Positions 5,857 to 12,820 of a stretch of 37,434 bases of DNA are shown piece by piece. The translations under genes were made by a program, and so were the position numbers. The notes beneath the pieces are model-generated. The model was not told the DNA's origin, ran no database searches, and worked only from the letters and a program-made list of their open reading frames with translations. The stretch is from a virus. The stretch spans positions 1-37,434 of IMG/VR virus record IMGVR_UViG_3300035142_000018, one strand, 5' to 3'. Within the stretch, counting starts at the first letter, position 1. Each line of letters starts with the position of its first letter.

Positions 5857-6086
5857 CCCAATGTCTCCTTAATCTCGTTCAAATGCTTAACCGCTTTCGC
5901 CTTTCTCATGCGCTCCATTTTTCCCTCTATGTTCCTTTGCTTGCCTTCGTCTGTGTACTGAAAGCCTATTTCCTTAAATGGCCCGAATACACCGCCAAAA
6001 CCTTTTAGCGTGCTGAGCATATCAGGTGCGTTTTCCTGTAGGTCTTCTGCTAGTAGCTTTCTGGCTTCAGGGCTGCGGATTTTCAT
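5853..6086 (-). CDS. 77-residue hypothetical protein
   Basis: Begins MKIRSPEARKLLAEDLQENA and is charged and helical with a glycine-rich middle (LKGFGGVFGPFKEIGF). Coupled by GTGA to the next gene. No domain recognised. Confidence 0.6.
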   Translation of the reverse strand: MKIRSPEARKLLAEDLQENAPDMLSTLKGFGGVFGPFKEIGFQYTDEGKQRNIEGKMERMRKAKAVKHLNEIKETLG

Positions 6087-6095
6087 GCCTTGACC

Positions 6096-6455
6096 TCAAT
6101 ATCCGAGTCTGCCGCGCAGGTCTTGCAGCACCATTTGCATTGAAGGCGATAGCATCCCCGCGAATATAGCTCCCGCAGACTTACCAATGAACTGCTCTAG
6201 TTCTTCATTGATTTGCTCTTGTGTGACTGAGTCCCAACCTGTTGAGGTCGTGAGTTTATCGATTGTGGCTTTTGCTTTGTTCATGTAAGCCTCTTGCATT
6301 AGTTCCCGAATAATATTTGGTGCGGTTTCCCGCTTGAACTTTGCTACCTCTGTATCAACCAGGGCTTGCCATTGGTCTTGCGGTATCAGCTCAACAAGGT
6401 CTTTCCCTATCCGTTCAGCTATGCGCTCATTCAGTGTTTGCAATTCTGTTCCCAT
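6096..6455 (-). CDS. 119-residue hypothetical protein
   Basis: Mostly helical, with no cysteines or obvious catalytic motif. Segments include DLVELIPQDQWQALVDTEVA and APNIIRELMQEAYMN. It sits ten bases after a small HTH-like gene in the replication operon. A role in replication or recombination is only suggested by position. Confidence 0.6.
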   Translation of the reverse strand: MGTELQTLNERIAERIGKDLVELIPQDQWQALVDTEVAKFKRETAPNIIRELMQEAYMNKAKATIDKLTTSTGWDSVTQEQINEELEQFIGKSAGAIFAGMLSPSMQMVLQDLRGRLGY

Positions 6456-6464
6456 ACTTCCTCC

Positions 6465-6647
6465 TTATGCCTGTAACCCGATAGCCAGGCGATGCAACGG
6501 CGCTAACCGCTTGCGCTCTACCTCGTCCCTTACCTTTACCCGCATTCTGTAAACGTTCGCCCTGCTATATCCCGTTGCCACTGCCAGTACAGAATCACTC
6601 TGCTGAAAGTTTGCTTTGATGTGTTCTATTGCTTGTTCTGGGTTCAT
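6465..6647 (-). CDS. 60-residue HTH-like protein
   Basis: MNPEQAIEHIKANFQQSDSV, then AVATGYSRANVYRMRVKV, a helix-turn-helix-like A-x2-T-G-Y-S-x2-N-V-Y-R-M pattern. Its ATG overlaps the primase-helicase stop by ATGA. A small DNA-binding protein is likely. Confidence 0.55.
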   Translation of the reverse strand: MNPEQAIEHIKANFQQSDSVLAVATGYSRANVYRMRVKVRDEVERKRLAPLHRLAIGLQA

Positions 6648-8377
6648 CTCAATCCATTCTCATAAAGTGATTTCGCATGTGGCGTTAGCTCGTTATAAGT
6701 TGCCGTTGCGTGTGAGTAGGTTAATACATCCATTCCAATTTTCCCGATTTGCCTGAAGCGGATTTTCTGCACATAAATCTCTACTTGTGCGCTGCCCTCA
6801 GTGAAGTCCCGATAAACAACAACACCATTATCTGCTTTGTTTCTCCAGTGAGCAGAGCCGGAAATATCATACAACGTGGGAACCGGATAGTTCTTGTCTT
6901 TGTCCCGATATAGTTTTGCGGGGTGAGCCACAATCCAGACATGGATATTGTGGTGCCTACCGAACTGGCGAATCCGTTTTAAGGCCCGGCTGATATATTC
7001 TGTTTCTGATAAATTGTCCGGCCGTAAATGCTCTAACTCGTTCCAAGGATCAATCACTAACCCCCTTATGCCCTTGCGGTAGACGAGCTGTTTCGCAATA
7101 TCCAAAACATATTCCAGCGTCCAGTCGTGATCATCATCAGGCAAAATCCATTCGTAGTGATTAGCTAACCACGCAGCCGCTTCATCTCTTAGCTTTGGCT
7201 CCATTCGTGGAGTTGGGCCTTTACCAAAAGGCACCCCGGCCCATTTCTCCATCATCCGGGCCATGTGATCTTCAACAGGCTGGTTTTCTGGTGAGAAAAT
7301 AGCAAAGTTCCAGCCCTGCTCTTTTGCAATGTTCACCGTGAGACAATCCAGCCAGTTTGACTTCCCGCTGTTTGGCATCCCCGTTATTACGGTAAATTCA
7401 CCAGGCCGGACGCTGTAATACTCGTTCAACGAACTCCATCCGGTTGATACACCTTTCTCCCAGCCGTTCTCGTAAAGGTGGATAATCTTGTCAATGACTG
7501 AAGTCGAATTGAAAACGCCGTTTATCGGATAAGGCTCGGCCAGTGAAATACATTCCTTAAGCGTTTCTGCGCCGTGTTTAGTCAAAACCTCGTTTGCGTC
7601 TTTACACCCATCCGGCCAGCGAACCCGCAAGCACTTTTCCTTGCCTAGTCTCCTGGTGAGTTCTTCCTCCAGCCTGATTCCCGGCTCGTCGTTATCCACC
7701 GCAATCACAAATTGGCAAACGCCTTCCAGCTTTTCCCTTGCTGATTCGAGAAAATCAAACTTGCTGCTGTAGTCTTTCGTGTCTGGTGTTGGCGCACCAT
7801 CTGGGACGGAAACACAAGACTTGATCCCAGCCACTTCGATGCTGAGCTTGTCGATCTCCCCCTCAACAAAAATCACCGATTCACCAATATCATCAAGGCC
7901 GTATAAAACACGCTCAGCCCCTGCCTCCATGCGAAAATGCTTTTTTCCATCCCGGTATTTGACATTGATCAATTCCCCTTCGCGGTAATACGGGAAGCTG
8001 ATTGCATTTGTGAAATCTTCCACCTGGGGCATGTAAACCTGGCCATAGCCGATTTTGTTTCGGATGATTGTCTCGTCAGTGATTCCCCGGTCGTGTAACC
8101 ACTTCAGGGCGGGTTCAGGTAGGTCGGATTGCGGTTTTGGCACCGGCTTGCGGTATTTCGGTTTTGCCCAGTGAATAACCCTGTCACGGTCTGCCCCCTC
8201 GTTTAGCGACCCCTTCCAGCCGCAATGATGACAAATCCAGACGCCCTTGTCAGTGTTGACAGACAAACACTTGGCTTTTCTTTTCTTCCTCTGCGGCGAA
8301 CATTCCGGGCAGGTTGTATAAACCTCCCCCGCCTGAGATGAAGAAACCTCTATCCGGTAATCGGCAAAAGTTTTCAT
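6644..8377 (-). CDS. bifunctional primase-helicase
   Basis: 577 residues from ATG 8377, overlapping the upstream stop as ATGA. Domains in order: zinc-binding primase finger (C-x2-C at 23/26 and 49/52); TOPRIM core at about 150-230 (VIFVEGEIDKL and IAVDNDEPG with acidic metal ligands); DnaB/RecA-like helicase with Walker A GMPNSGKS at about 320 and Walker B GLVIDPWNE. This is the layout of T7 gp4-type enzymes, which prime lagging-strand synthesis and unwind the fork. It pairs with the DUF1376 protein upstream, which may load it. Confidence 0.93.
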   Translation of the reverse strand: MKTFADYRIEVSSSQAGEVYTTCPECSPQRKKRKAKCLSVNTDKGVWICHHCGWKGSLNEGADRDRVIHWAKPKYRKPVPKPQSDLPEPALKWLHDRGITDETIIRNKIGYGQVYMPQVEDFTNAISFPYYREGELINVKYRDGKKHFRMEAGAERVLYGLDDIGESVIFVEGEIDKLSIEVAGIKSCVSVPDGAPTPDTKDYSSKFDFLESAREKLEGVCQFVIAVDNDEPGIRLEEELTRRLGKEKCLRVRWPDGCKDANEVLTKHGAETLKECISLAEPYPINGVFNSTSVIDKIIHLYENGWEKGVSTGWSSLNEYYSVRPGEFTVITGMPNSGKSNWLDCLTVNIAKEQGWNFAIFSPENQPVEDHMARMMEKWAGVPFGKGPTPRMEPKLRDEAAAWLANHYEWILPDDDHDWTLEYVLDIAKQLVYRKGIRGLVIDPWNELEHLRPDNLSETEYISRALKRIRQFGRHHNIHVWIVAHPAKLYRDKDKNYPVPTLYDISGSAHWRNKADNGVVVYRDFTEGSAQVEIYVQKIRFRQIGKIGMDVLTYSHATATYNELTPHAKSLYENGLR

Positions 8378-8991
8378 ACAACCACCGTCCGGCGTTTTGG
8401 TTTCATAATCCCGCCGATGTATGAAATTGGGTCTGCCGGATTTTTGGCAATGGTTTCCAATACGCCCTGTTTTGCTTTTTCTTCGCCGTGTTGATTTATA
8501 ACTTTTGCAAGTATTCCGGCTTGGGATTGAGGGACGGATTTTGCCTGTAAAAATTCCCTCCAAATTTTCCAAATATCAAACTCATTCGGCGGCTTGTCCG
8601 CCAGATACGTAGTATCTGTATATTCCTTATCCTTATCCTTAGACGGGACTTCGCCCCCTTCTGCGCCCGTGATAGCAGCGCTATCTGCGACACTGCCTAA
8701 GCCTTTGATTTTGCCGTCATTGTTTAATAAACGGTTTACAAATGGATGAAAATACCCTGACTGATTGGCATGGCATTTGTCCTGTAGAATGGATAGGCAT
8801 TTGGACGCCGAATGCCCCGTCAAATGGAGGATGTTTGCAGCGTGACGGCCATCTTTTATAGGTTTTCTTTCCGTGAACATATACAACAACATGTCCAAAT
8901 ACATGCCTTTTTCTTCATAGGTCATGTGCCTGGTTCCAGCAATCCATTTGTCGATCATTAATGGAAACATAGACAGTTTTTTAGACTTCAT
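8374..8991 (-). CDS. DUF1376 replication protein (helicase loader/initiator-like)
   Basis: 205 residues. The N-terminal MFPLMIDKWIAGTRHMTYEEKGMYLDMLLYMF block is typical of DUF1376 (YdaU) winged-helix proteins encoded beside phage helicases. A variable polar linker (about 100-135) leads to a C-terminal helical domain (FDIWKIWREFLQAKSVPQSQ) like a DnaT/DnaD helicase-interaction module. It probably recognises the origin or loads the primase-helicase that follows with ATGA overlap. Confidence 0.8.
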   Translation of the reverse strand: MKSKKLSMFPLMIDKWIAGTRHMTYEEKGMYLDMLLYMFTERKPIKDGRHAANILHLTGHSASKCLSILQDKCHANQSGYFHPFVNRLLNNDGKIKGLGSVADSAAITGAEGGEVPSKDKDKEYTDTTYLADKPPNEFDIWKIWREFLQAKSVPQSQAGILAKVINQHGEEKAKQGVLETIAKNPADPISYIGGIMKPKRRTVVV

Positions 8992-9166
8992 TTTTACCGC
9001 CTTTTATTACTTTTAATTCGGGTTTCGTGGCAACAATATCCCTGACAAATGTCCGCAATCCTTCTACGCCTTCGCGCTCGGCAACAGCCAAAGCCAGCCG
9101 CAAAATTGAGTCTATCCGCTTGCCGGATTCTTCTATGGTAATGAGTTGGTATTTGAGATCATCCAT
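8981..9166 (-). CDS. 61-residue hypothetical protein
   Basis: MDDLKYQLITIEESGKRIDS, mainly helical, with a basic end (LKVIKGGKNEV). Overlaps both neighbours. Early replication operon; no recognised family. Confidence 0.6.
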   Translation of the reverse strand: MDDLKYQLITIEESGKRIDSILRLALAVAEREGVEGLRTFVRDIVATKPELKVIKGGKNEV

Positions 9167-9296
9167 GATTGGAAAGCCTTTCTAGTTGTTTTTTCAGGCT
9201 CTCAATTTCGATCTGTTGTGCATCAACAATTTGACTGCATTTTTTATCAAAACATGGACAAATTGATAAAAACAATCGACAAAAAATATGTTTCAT
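9159..9296 (-). CDS. 45-residue cysteine-containing small protein
   Basis: ATG 9296 after a strong AGGAGGAATTATATCA leader. The hydrophobic N-terminal half contains four cysteines (FCRLFLSICPCFDKKC), then a coiled helix (IEIESLKKQLERL). Overlaps the next gene by eight bases. It could be membrane-anchored; function unknown. Confidence 0.6.
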   Translation of the reverse strand: MKHIFCRLFLSICPCFDKKCSQIVDAQQIEIESLKKQLERLSNHG

Positions 9297-9324
9297 TGAT
9301 ATAATTCCTCCTGAATCTTGTTCT

Positions 9325-9367
9325 ACCCGCTGAGCCATACCAGGCGTTGACGCGGGTTTCTTTTTTT
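9325..9367 (+). terminator. rightward-facing intrinsic terminator downstream of cro
   Basis: Plus strand: ACCCGC and GCGGGT pair around a 21-base loop that has its own small GCC/GGC pairing, followed by TTCTTTTTTT. It faces opposite to the leftward operon, so it would stop antisense rightward transcripts before they run into cro. On the minus strand it is a leader hairpin without a T-run. Confidence 0.55.
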
Positions 9368-9539
9368 AAACCGCCTTACTTCGCGCCTTTAGCTTACCCC
9401 TTGTTAATACCTGTAGCTGGTATGCCCTACCCAAAGGGACTTCGTCAGGCCAGAGATTCACGGCCTGTCTTGTGATTTGTAAAGCGTCAGCAAGTTTTGC
9501 CTGACTTCCAAAGAAATTAATTGCGTCTATTTTTTTCAT
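9366..9539 (-). CDS. cro: Cro-like repressor
   Basis: 57 residues from ATG 9539: MKKIDAINFFGSQAKLADAL, then QITRQAVNLWPDEVPLGRAY and a basic tail. This is the Cro/YdaS helix-turn-helix pattern (F-G-S-Q-x2-L-A-x-A-L, R-Q-A-V-x2-W). It is the first leftward gene, facing the divergent promoters it probably represses. The predicted transcript starts almost at the ATG, so the message may be nearly leaderless. No CI partner is visible. Confidence 0.85.
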   Translation of the reverse strand: MKKIDAINFFGSQAKLADALQITRQAVNLWPDEVPLGRAYQLQVLTRGKLKARSKAV

Positions 9540-9546
9540 GCCTCAG

Positions 9547-9575
9547 ATAATAGCCCACTCATCGACGTAAAGCAA
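9547..9575 (-). promoter_or_regulatory. leftward early promoter for cro
   Basis: Minus strand: TTGCTT (9570-9575), 17 bases, TATTAT (9547-9552). The start would fall near 9540, one or two bases before the cro ATG. Confidence 0.5.
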
Positions 9576-9577
9576 TC

Positions 9578-9615
9578 TTGAATTTCAAATAAATATATCT
9601 TAACTTTTTCGTTAA
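9578..9615. promoter_or_regulatory. candidate operators between divergent promoters
   Basis: Two palindromes lie in this AT-rich spacer: TTGAATTTCAA (9578-9588) and TTAAC-N6-GTTAA (9600-9615). They sit between the leftward cro promoter and the rightward promoter and are natural Cro targets. The assignment is from position and symmetry only. Confidence 0.45.
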
Positions 9616-9621
9616 AAATGC

Positions 9622-9650
9622 TTGACGGATTTATCCTGTGTTGCTATTGT
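9622..9650 (+). promoter_or_regulatory. rightward early promoter
   Basis: TTGACG (9622-9627), 17-base spacer, TATTGT (9645-9650). The first rightward ATG with a ribosome site is at 9681, about 25 bases downstream of the predicted start. Confidence 0.65.
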
Positions 9651-9680
9651 TTTACTCAAGCTAACCAAGAGGGCAGACAG

Positions 9681-9860
9681 ATGGAATCAATGAAACATAA
9701 TGAAAATTATATCCCGGTTGTAGATGGGAAAATTTTAACTATGCCGCAAGGTGGACCTATTCAATACGGAAGTAAATTACAAGCTGAAGTTCACGCAAGA
9801 CGTTACAAAAACGGATATACAGGTGGAGCTTATCTGCGTGATGCAGAAGACGTATTGTGA
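9681..9860 (+). CDS. 59-residue hypothetical protein
   Basis: ATG 9681 lies downstream of the rightward promoter and after AGAGGGCAGACAG; an upstream in-frame ATG at 9618 would precede the promoter and is rejected. The glycine- and tyrosine-rich product shows no known domain. First gene of the rightward operon. Confidence 0.6.
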   Translation: MESMKHNENYIPVVDGKILTMPQGGPIQYGSKLQAEVHARRYKNGYTGGAYLRDAEDVL

Positions 9861-9877
9861 GAACACCACCAACAACA

Positions 9878-9893
9878 GCCGCCTACGGGCGGC
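9878..9893 (+). other. small GC hairpin
   Basis: GCCGCC and GGCGGC pair around a 4-base loop, followed by AAGGAATGATAA and the GTG start at 9906. It may stabilise the message end or shape initiation. No T-run, so not a terminator. Confidence 0.5.
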
Positions 9894-9905
9894 AAGGAAT
9901 GATAA

Positions 9906-10226
9906 GTGGACATTAACACCGAATTAAAGATAAAAGACGTTTTGGCCCAAGTGGTCAATCCTAAAAAGTCATCACCCAGAGACCAACAGAGATTCCTGGA
10001 AGAAACTGAAGAATACCTTATACACCAGAAAGCATTAGGTTTGTTGGATAAAAAAGGCTGGCTGGAAGATGCCTTGACCGAATCTCTGTTGACCGAGGAA
10101 GGCCAGCTTAAAATCAAACTAGCCATCAAGCAGTCTGACTATGAGCTATTAGGTCAGATCGCTTTTAATGGGATCATGGGTTATCTGGAAGACGCAGTTA
10201 GAGATGGCCGGGCGGATTTTGCATAA
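9906..10226 (+). CDS. 106-residue helical hypothetical protein
   Basis: Starts at GTG 9906 after AAGGA. Helical and charged throughout (DQQRFLEETEEYLIHQKALG, IAFNGIMGYLEDAVRDGRADF). Its stop TAA starts attC-like element K. No family recognised. Confidence 0.65.
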   Translation: MDINTELKIKDVLAQVVNPKKSSPRDQQRFLEETEEYLIHQKALGLLDKKGWLEDALTESLLTEEGQLKIKLAIKQSDYELLGQIAFNGIMGYLEDAVRDGRADFA

Positions 10227-10272
10227 CAGATAGCTACAGGGCGCACAGCGTCCCTGTGAGCGGGAGTTAATA
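10221..10272 (+). repeat. attC-like element K
   Basis: R'' GCATAAC, AGATA, arm GCTACAGGG, CGC-ACA-GCG tip, arm CCCTGTGAGC with one extra base, GGGA, R' GTTAATA, then AGAGGA. Homologous to element I of the opposite arm; three stem pairs changed with pairing kept. Confidence 0.65.
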
Positions 10273-10284
10273 GAGGATTAAGGA

Positions 10285-10530
10285 ATGGAGATAGCAACTA
10301 AAGTTATACGCCAAGTATATGACGATGGCGGTAAGTATTTGACTGTACAACCTTGGCCTGAGTCGCCTAGCGCAGTAGGCTTGATGTCAGTCGGAAAGGA
10401 AAATCAGGAATACTGGGGAGACAATGAAATTGTAATGTCACCTGAGTTTGCCCGTCAATTAGGAAAGGCTTTGATTGCTTGCGCTGATGAAATTGAGTGT
10501 AACTTTAAAAACTCACACAGCGGGAGATAG
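10285..10530 (+). CDS. 81-residue hypothetical protein
   Basis: MEIATKVIRQVYDDGGKYLT followed by strand-rich sequence and an SPEFARQLGKALIACADEI helix. It resembles small phage proteins that end in a helix of this type, but I cannot name a family. AAGGA precedes the ATG. Confidence 0.6.
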   Translation: MEIATKVIRQVYDDGGKYLTVQPWPESPSAVGLMSVGKENQEYWGDNEIVMSPEFARQLGKALIACADEIECNFKNSHSGR

Positions 10531-10532
10531 AA

Positions 10533-10556
10533 ATGGTTAAAAGATACGGTTGGTAA
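10533..10556 (+). CDS. seven-codon minigene (MVKRYGW)
   Basis: ATG 10533 follows GCGGGAGATAGAA and the frame stops after seven codons. It could be a leader peptide for the structured RNA downstream. A second seven-codon frame with a similar CGGGAGATA block precedes SSB. Translation is unproven. Confidence 0.3.
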   Translation: MVKRYGW

Positions 10557-10576
10557 AGGGTAGTTCCAAAGTGTTA

Positions 10577-10613
10577 GCCGGGGGATCGCTCTCCTGTGAA
10601 CCCGGCATTTTTT
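10577..10613 (+). terminator. intrinsic-terminator-like hairpin before the structured RNA
   Basis: GCCGGG (10577-10582) pairs with CCCGGC (10601-10606), followed by ATTTTTT. It could terminate the first rightward unit or be the 5' domain of the RNA that follows. Confidence 0.6.
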
Positions 10614-10985
10614 AGTAAGGGCGTTGCGGCGTGAAAGCTGAAGCTGTTGAAAGGGCTAGACCCTGTAGATAGTAGAGACACGCGGAAACCGTAGAGGCTA
10701 ACTGGTAGTGGTAGCTATGGGGGCAAGGCCACAACCGAGCAGGATTAGCGCCCTGCCAGCGTCCTTACTAAAGATTATTAGTGATAAGGGTGGAGAGCCT
10801 TGTACGAGCGGGCTTTCGTCTGGTCGGACCTTGCATCCGGCCAGCACCCTTATCAGTAAATCGCTTGCTCAGCGTAGAAAAATAGAGCCAGTGTAGGGCC
10901 GAGCTGAGGCAGGACACAATTTGAGGCGAATGAGTAATCCTAGGGGTACTCGCTAGCTGGACGAGCCATCGGCCTTATCAGTAAC
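10614..10985 (+). ncRNA. large structured noncoding RNA, family not recognised
   Basis: No plausible gene is found here; the open frames lack ribosome sites and codon structure. The RNA can form a 13-bp helix (10614-10626 with 10757-10769) enclosing GCGTG/CACGC, AGGG/CCCT, CGG-AAA-CCG and GCAGG/CCTGC hairpins; a 15-bp helix with one mismatch (10778-10792 with 10845-10859) enclosing GAGAGCC/GGCTTTC and CTGG-CGGA/TCCG-CCAG stems; and a third domain (GGCCGA 10897-10902 with TCGGCC 10969-10974) with a GAGTA/TACTC hairpin. I do not see group I, group II, RNase P or tmRNA signatures. It ends just before the ribosome site of the 10999 gene. Confidence 0.65.
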
Positions 10986-10998
10986 AAGAGGTAAATAA

Positions 10999-11196
10999 AT
11001 GGACCCATACACCAAATACCGCCAGGAATTAGACAAAGAGATAAAGGAAAGAATCATGACGAAGGATTATTCAAAAAGCATAAGACAGGAAACCGAGGAA
11101 CAGGAAGCCAGAAAAACAGAGCGCCGCATGACTTTGTTTGTCTCCCTGTTTGCCCTCTATGGATTGATTAATTATGTATTTAGCTTAAGGGGTTGA
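10999..11196 (+). CDS. 65-residue tail-anchored membrane protein
   Basis: ATG 10999 after AAGAGGTAAATAA. Highly charged helical N-terminal two thirds, then one hydrophobic helix (MTLFVSLFALYGLINYVFSL). Predicted cytoplasmic coil anchored in the inner membrane. Function unknown. Confidence 0.65.
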   Translation: MDPYTKYRQELDKEIKERIMTKDYSKSIRQETEEQEARKTERRMTLFVSLFALYGLINYVFSLRG

Positions 11197-11197
11197 T

Positions 11198-11401
11198 ATG
11201 TTCAATTACAAACCTACCACTTGCGTCAGGAACATCGAAGAACACTTTGATTGCCAGGCAGGATATGAGCCTGAGAGGTACGCCGCAGACGCACGAGAAG
11301 CACTAACCAATGTATTGAGGTATTCACACTACCTGGAATTATCTGGTAGTGATAAAGAGCAATTCGCCGCAATGATTATCAGACTACAGGAGTTGACATG
11401 A
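11198..11401 (+). CDS. 67-residue hypothetical protein
   Basis: Starts MFNYKPTTCVRNIEEHFDCQ, with two cysteines, then helical. AAGGGG precedes the ATG. Coupled to the next gene by ATGA. Confidence 0.6.
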   Translation: MFNYKPTTCVRNIEEHFDCQAGYEPERYAADAREALTNVLRYSHYLELSGSDKEQFAAMIIRLQELT

Positions 11402-11916
11402 AGGTCGGCGTTGAATCATGGATTGCTAAGAATTTTCCAGGCAGGGTATTTCAAATAATACCCACCGCCTGCCGGTACGCGGTAAGCGATAAGGGCGATG
11501 TTATTTCTTTTTTTGGCGAAAGGCCGCGAGCGCTAAAGCCGTCAGTTTCCGGCTTCGGTTACAAGGCGTTTAAGTTAGTTGATAACTATGGGAATAGGAA
11601 AACTACATATGTGCATACAGTTGTAGCTGAAAACTTCCTTGGCCCAAGGCCTGATAATAATGTCATACGTCATTTAGACGGTGATTGCACAAACAACCGC
11701 ATAGACAACCTTGCGTATGGGACGCAGAAGGATAATGAGGCGGATAAAAGTATTTACGGAGTCAGGAAAGCGACAAACGCAAAATTAACCGCTTCTCAAG
11801 TTAACTCTATAAGAGAGAGGCATTCATTTGGCGCGAAGCAAAAAAGTCTTGCTGATGAATTTTCTGTATCCCCAATGTGTATAAATCGTATTGTAAGAGG
11901 AGTTTCGTGGAAATGA
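11398..11916 (+). CDS. HNH homing-type endonuclease
   Basis: 172 residues. An N-terminal NUMOD4-like region (YAVSDKGDVISFFGERPRALKPSVSGFGYKAFKL) leads to an HNH_3 core HTVVAENF-PDNNVIRHLDGD-CTNNRIDNLAYGT. A C-terminal helix-turn-helix (KSLADEFSVSPMCINRIV) probably reads DNA. Such enzymes nick or cut at a specific site and spread by homing. It is free-standing, wedged by ATGA overlaps into the early operon just before the ERF gene. Confidence 0.88.
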   Translation: MKVGVESWIAKNFPGRVFQIIPTACRYAVSDKGDVISFFGERPRALKPSVSGFGYKAFKLVDNYGNRKTTYVHTVVAENFLGPRPDNNVIRHLDGDCTNNRIDNLAYGTQKDNEADKSIYGVRKATNAKLTASQVNSIRERHSFGAKQKSLADEFSVSPMCINRIVRGVSWK

Positions 11917-12515
11917 ATATGTCTGAGTCTATCAAAGAGCTATCTTCTGCCTTAGCTAAGGCGCAAGCGGAAATGGCAAACCCAAAAAAGAATTCAAGCA
12001 ATCCATTCTTCAAATCTAAATATGCTGACCTGTCCGAAGTTATCAATGTGTCTAAGCCTGTTTTGGCAAGTCATGGACTATCTATTCTTCAGTTACCTGG
12101 TTATCAAGATGGTTTGGTTTCTGTTGAAACAGTCATTACCCATGAATCAGGAGAATACATTTCTAGCATTATGTCTTTACCGCCAGTAAAAGGTGACCCG
12201 CAGGCGGTTGGGTCTGCTGTTACTTATGCCCGTCGATATGCGCTTGCCGCAATTTGCGGTATAGCTCAAGAAGACGATGACGGTAATGAAGCGGTTAAAC
12301 AGGTTGCTCCGAAGAAACGGGTGAATAAAAAGCAGGTCCAGGGCTATGTTGCAGACTTTATCGTAGCTATTGAAAACGAGGACGCACTAGCAATCCGTCA
12401 AATGGGCGAGGAACTTACTGACACCCCAGAGCATGACGCAGTATGGCAGGCACTTGATTCTGAGCAGAAGACCAAAGTAAAAGCGATATTGCAGACGCTT
12501 AGGGAAACTGGATAA
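11913..12515 (+). CDS. erf: ERF-family single-strand annealing protein
   Basis: 200 residues from ATG 11913 (ATGA overlap with the HNH gene). NPFFKSKYADLSEVINVSKP, then a VETVITHESGEYI block, DPQAVGSAVTYARRYALAAI and EDDDGNEA are the ERF hallmarks. The protein binds single-stranded DNA and anneals complementary strands in phage recombination or circularisation. SSB lies shortly downstream. The C-terminal helical part is variable in this family. The stop TAA begins attC-like element D. Confidence 0.93.
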   Translation: MNMSESIKELSSALAKAQAEMANPKKNSSNPFFKSKYADLSEVINVSKPVLASHGLSILQLPGYQDGLVSVETVITHESGEYISSIMSLPPVKGDPQAVGSAVTYARRYALAAICGIAQEDDDGNEAVKQVAPKKRVNKKQVQGYVADFIVAIENEDALAIRQMGEELTDTPEHDAVWQALDSEQKTKVKAILQTLRETG

Positions 12516-12582
12516 CGATATTTATTAACTGGCGGGAGCGAAGCGACCGTCCAAGCGTAGCGGGTTGAATTGCTTGTTATGC
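12510..12582 (+). repeat. attC-like element D
   Basis: R'' GGATAAC (carrying the ERF stop), inner TTAAC pairing with GTTGAA around a bulged base, a GAGCGAAGCGA-type central fold, then R' GTTATGC. The R' box and next two bases (GTTATGCGC, 12576-12584) are repeated inverted at the end of the next gene. Confidence 0.6.
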
Positions 12583-12602
12583 GCAGACACCGGAGATTGA
12601 AA

Positions 12603-12818
12603 ATGGAGAAGCTGGACATGCAACACAAACATATACTTAAGCTCATAGCTCGAGACAGTGATGAAGAGGGTTGGGCAACAGTGAGCGAAACACTGTATCC
12701 GCACCTGTCGCAAAACATCCCGGAAGAATTGGCAGAATTTCAGAAGCTGGAGGCTGGCGGACGCGCACGACTTACTACTGAAGGACAAAACGTGGTTGAC
12801 GCGATGGCGTGGCTTTAG
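12603..12818 (+). CDS. 71-residue hypothetical cassette protein
   Basis: ATG 12603 has a CGGAGATTGAAA leader. Sequence HKHILKLIARDSDEEGWATV, LYPHLSQNIPEELAEF, RARLTTEGQNVVDAMAWL looks like a small winged-helix fold. It is bracketed by GTTATGCGC (12576-12584) and GCGCATAAC (12819-12827), so it forms a single-gene cassette. I cannot name a function. Confidence 0.65.
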   Translation: MEKLDMQHKHILKLIARDSDEEGWATVSETLYPHLSQNIPEELAEFQKLEAGGRARLTTEGQNVVDAMAWL

Positions 12819-12820
12819 GC

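Noticed and set aside
8378-8572. N-terminal extension of the primase-helicase
   Set aside because: ATG 8377 overlaps the upstream stop as ATGA and is followed directly by the zinc finger; the extension is antisense-like in composition and overlaps the DUF1376 gene.
9325-9367. tRNA-like appearance of the cro 3' region
   Set aside because: No acceptor stem, anticodon arm or T-loop can be assembled; a rightward terminator explains the sequence.
9618-9680. Upstream ATG extending the first rightward gene by 21 residues
   Set aside because: It precedes the predicted transcription start, whose -35 and -10 boxes overlap it, and lacks a ribosome site.
10708-10896. 62-residue frame inside the structured RNA
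   Set aside because: No ribosome site; composition follows the RNA helices, not codon use of neighbours.
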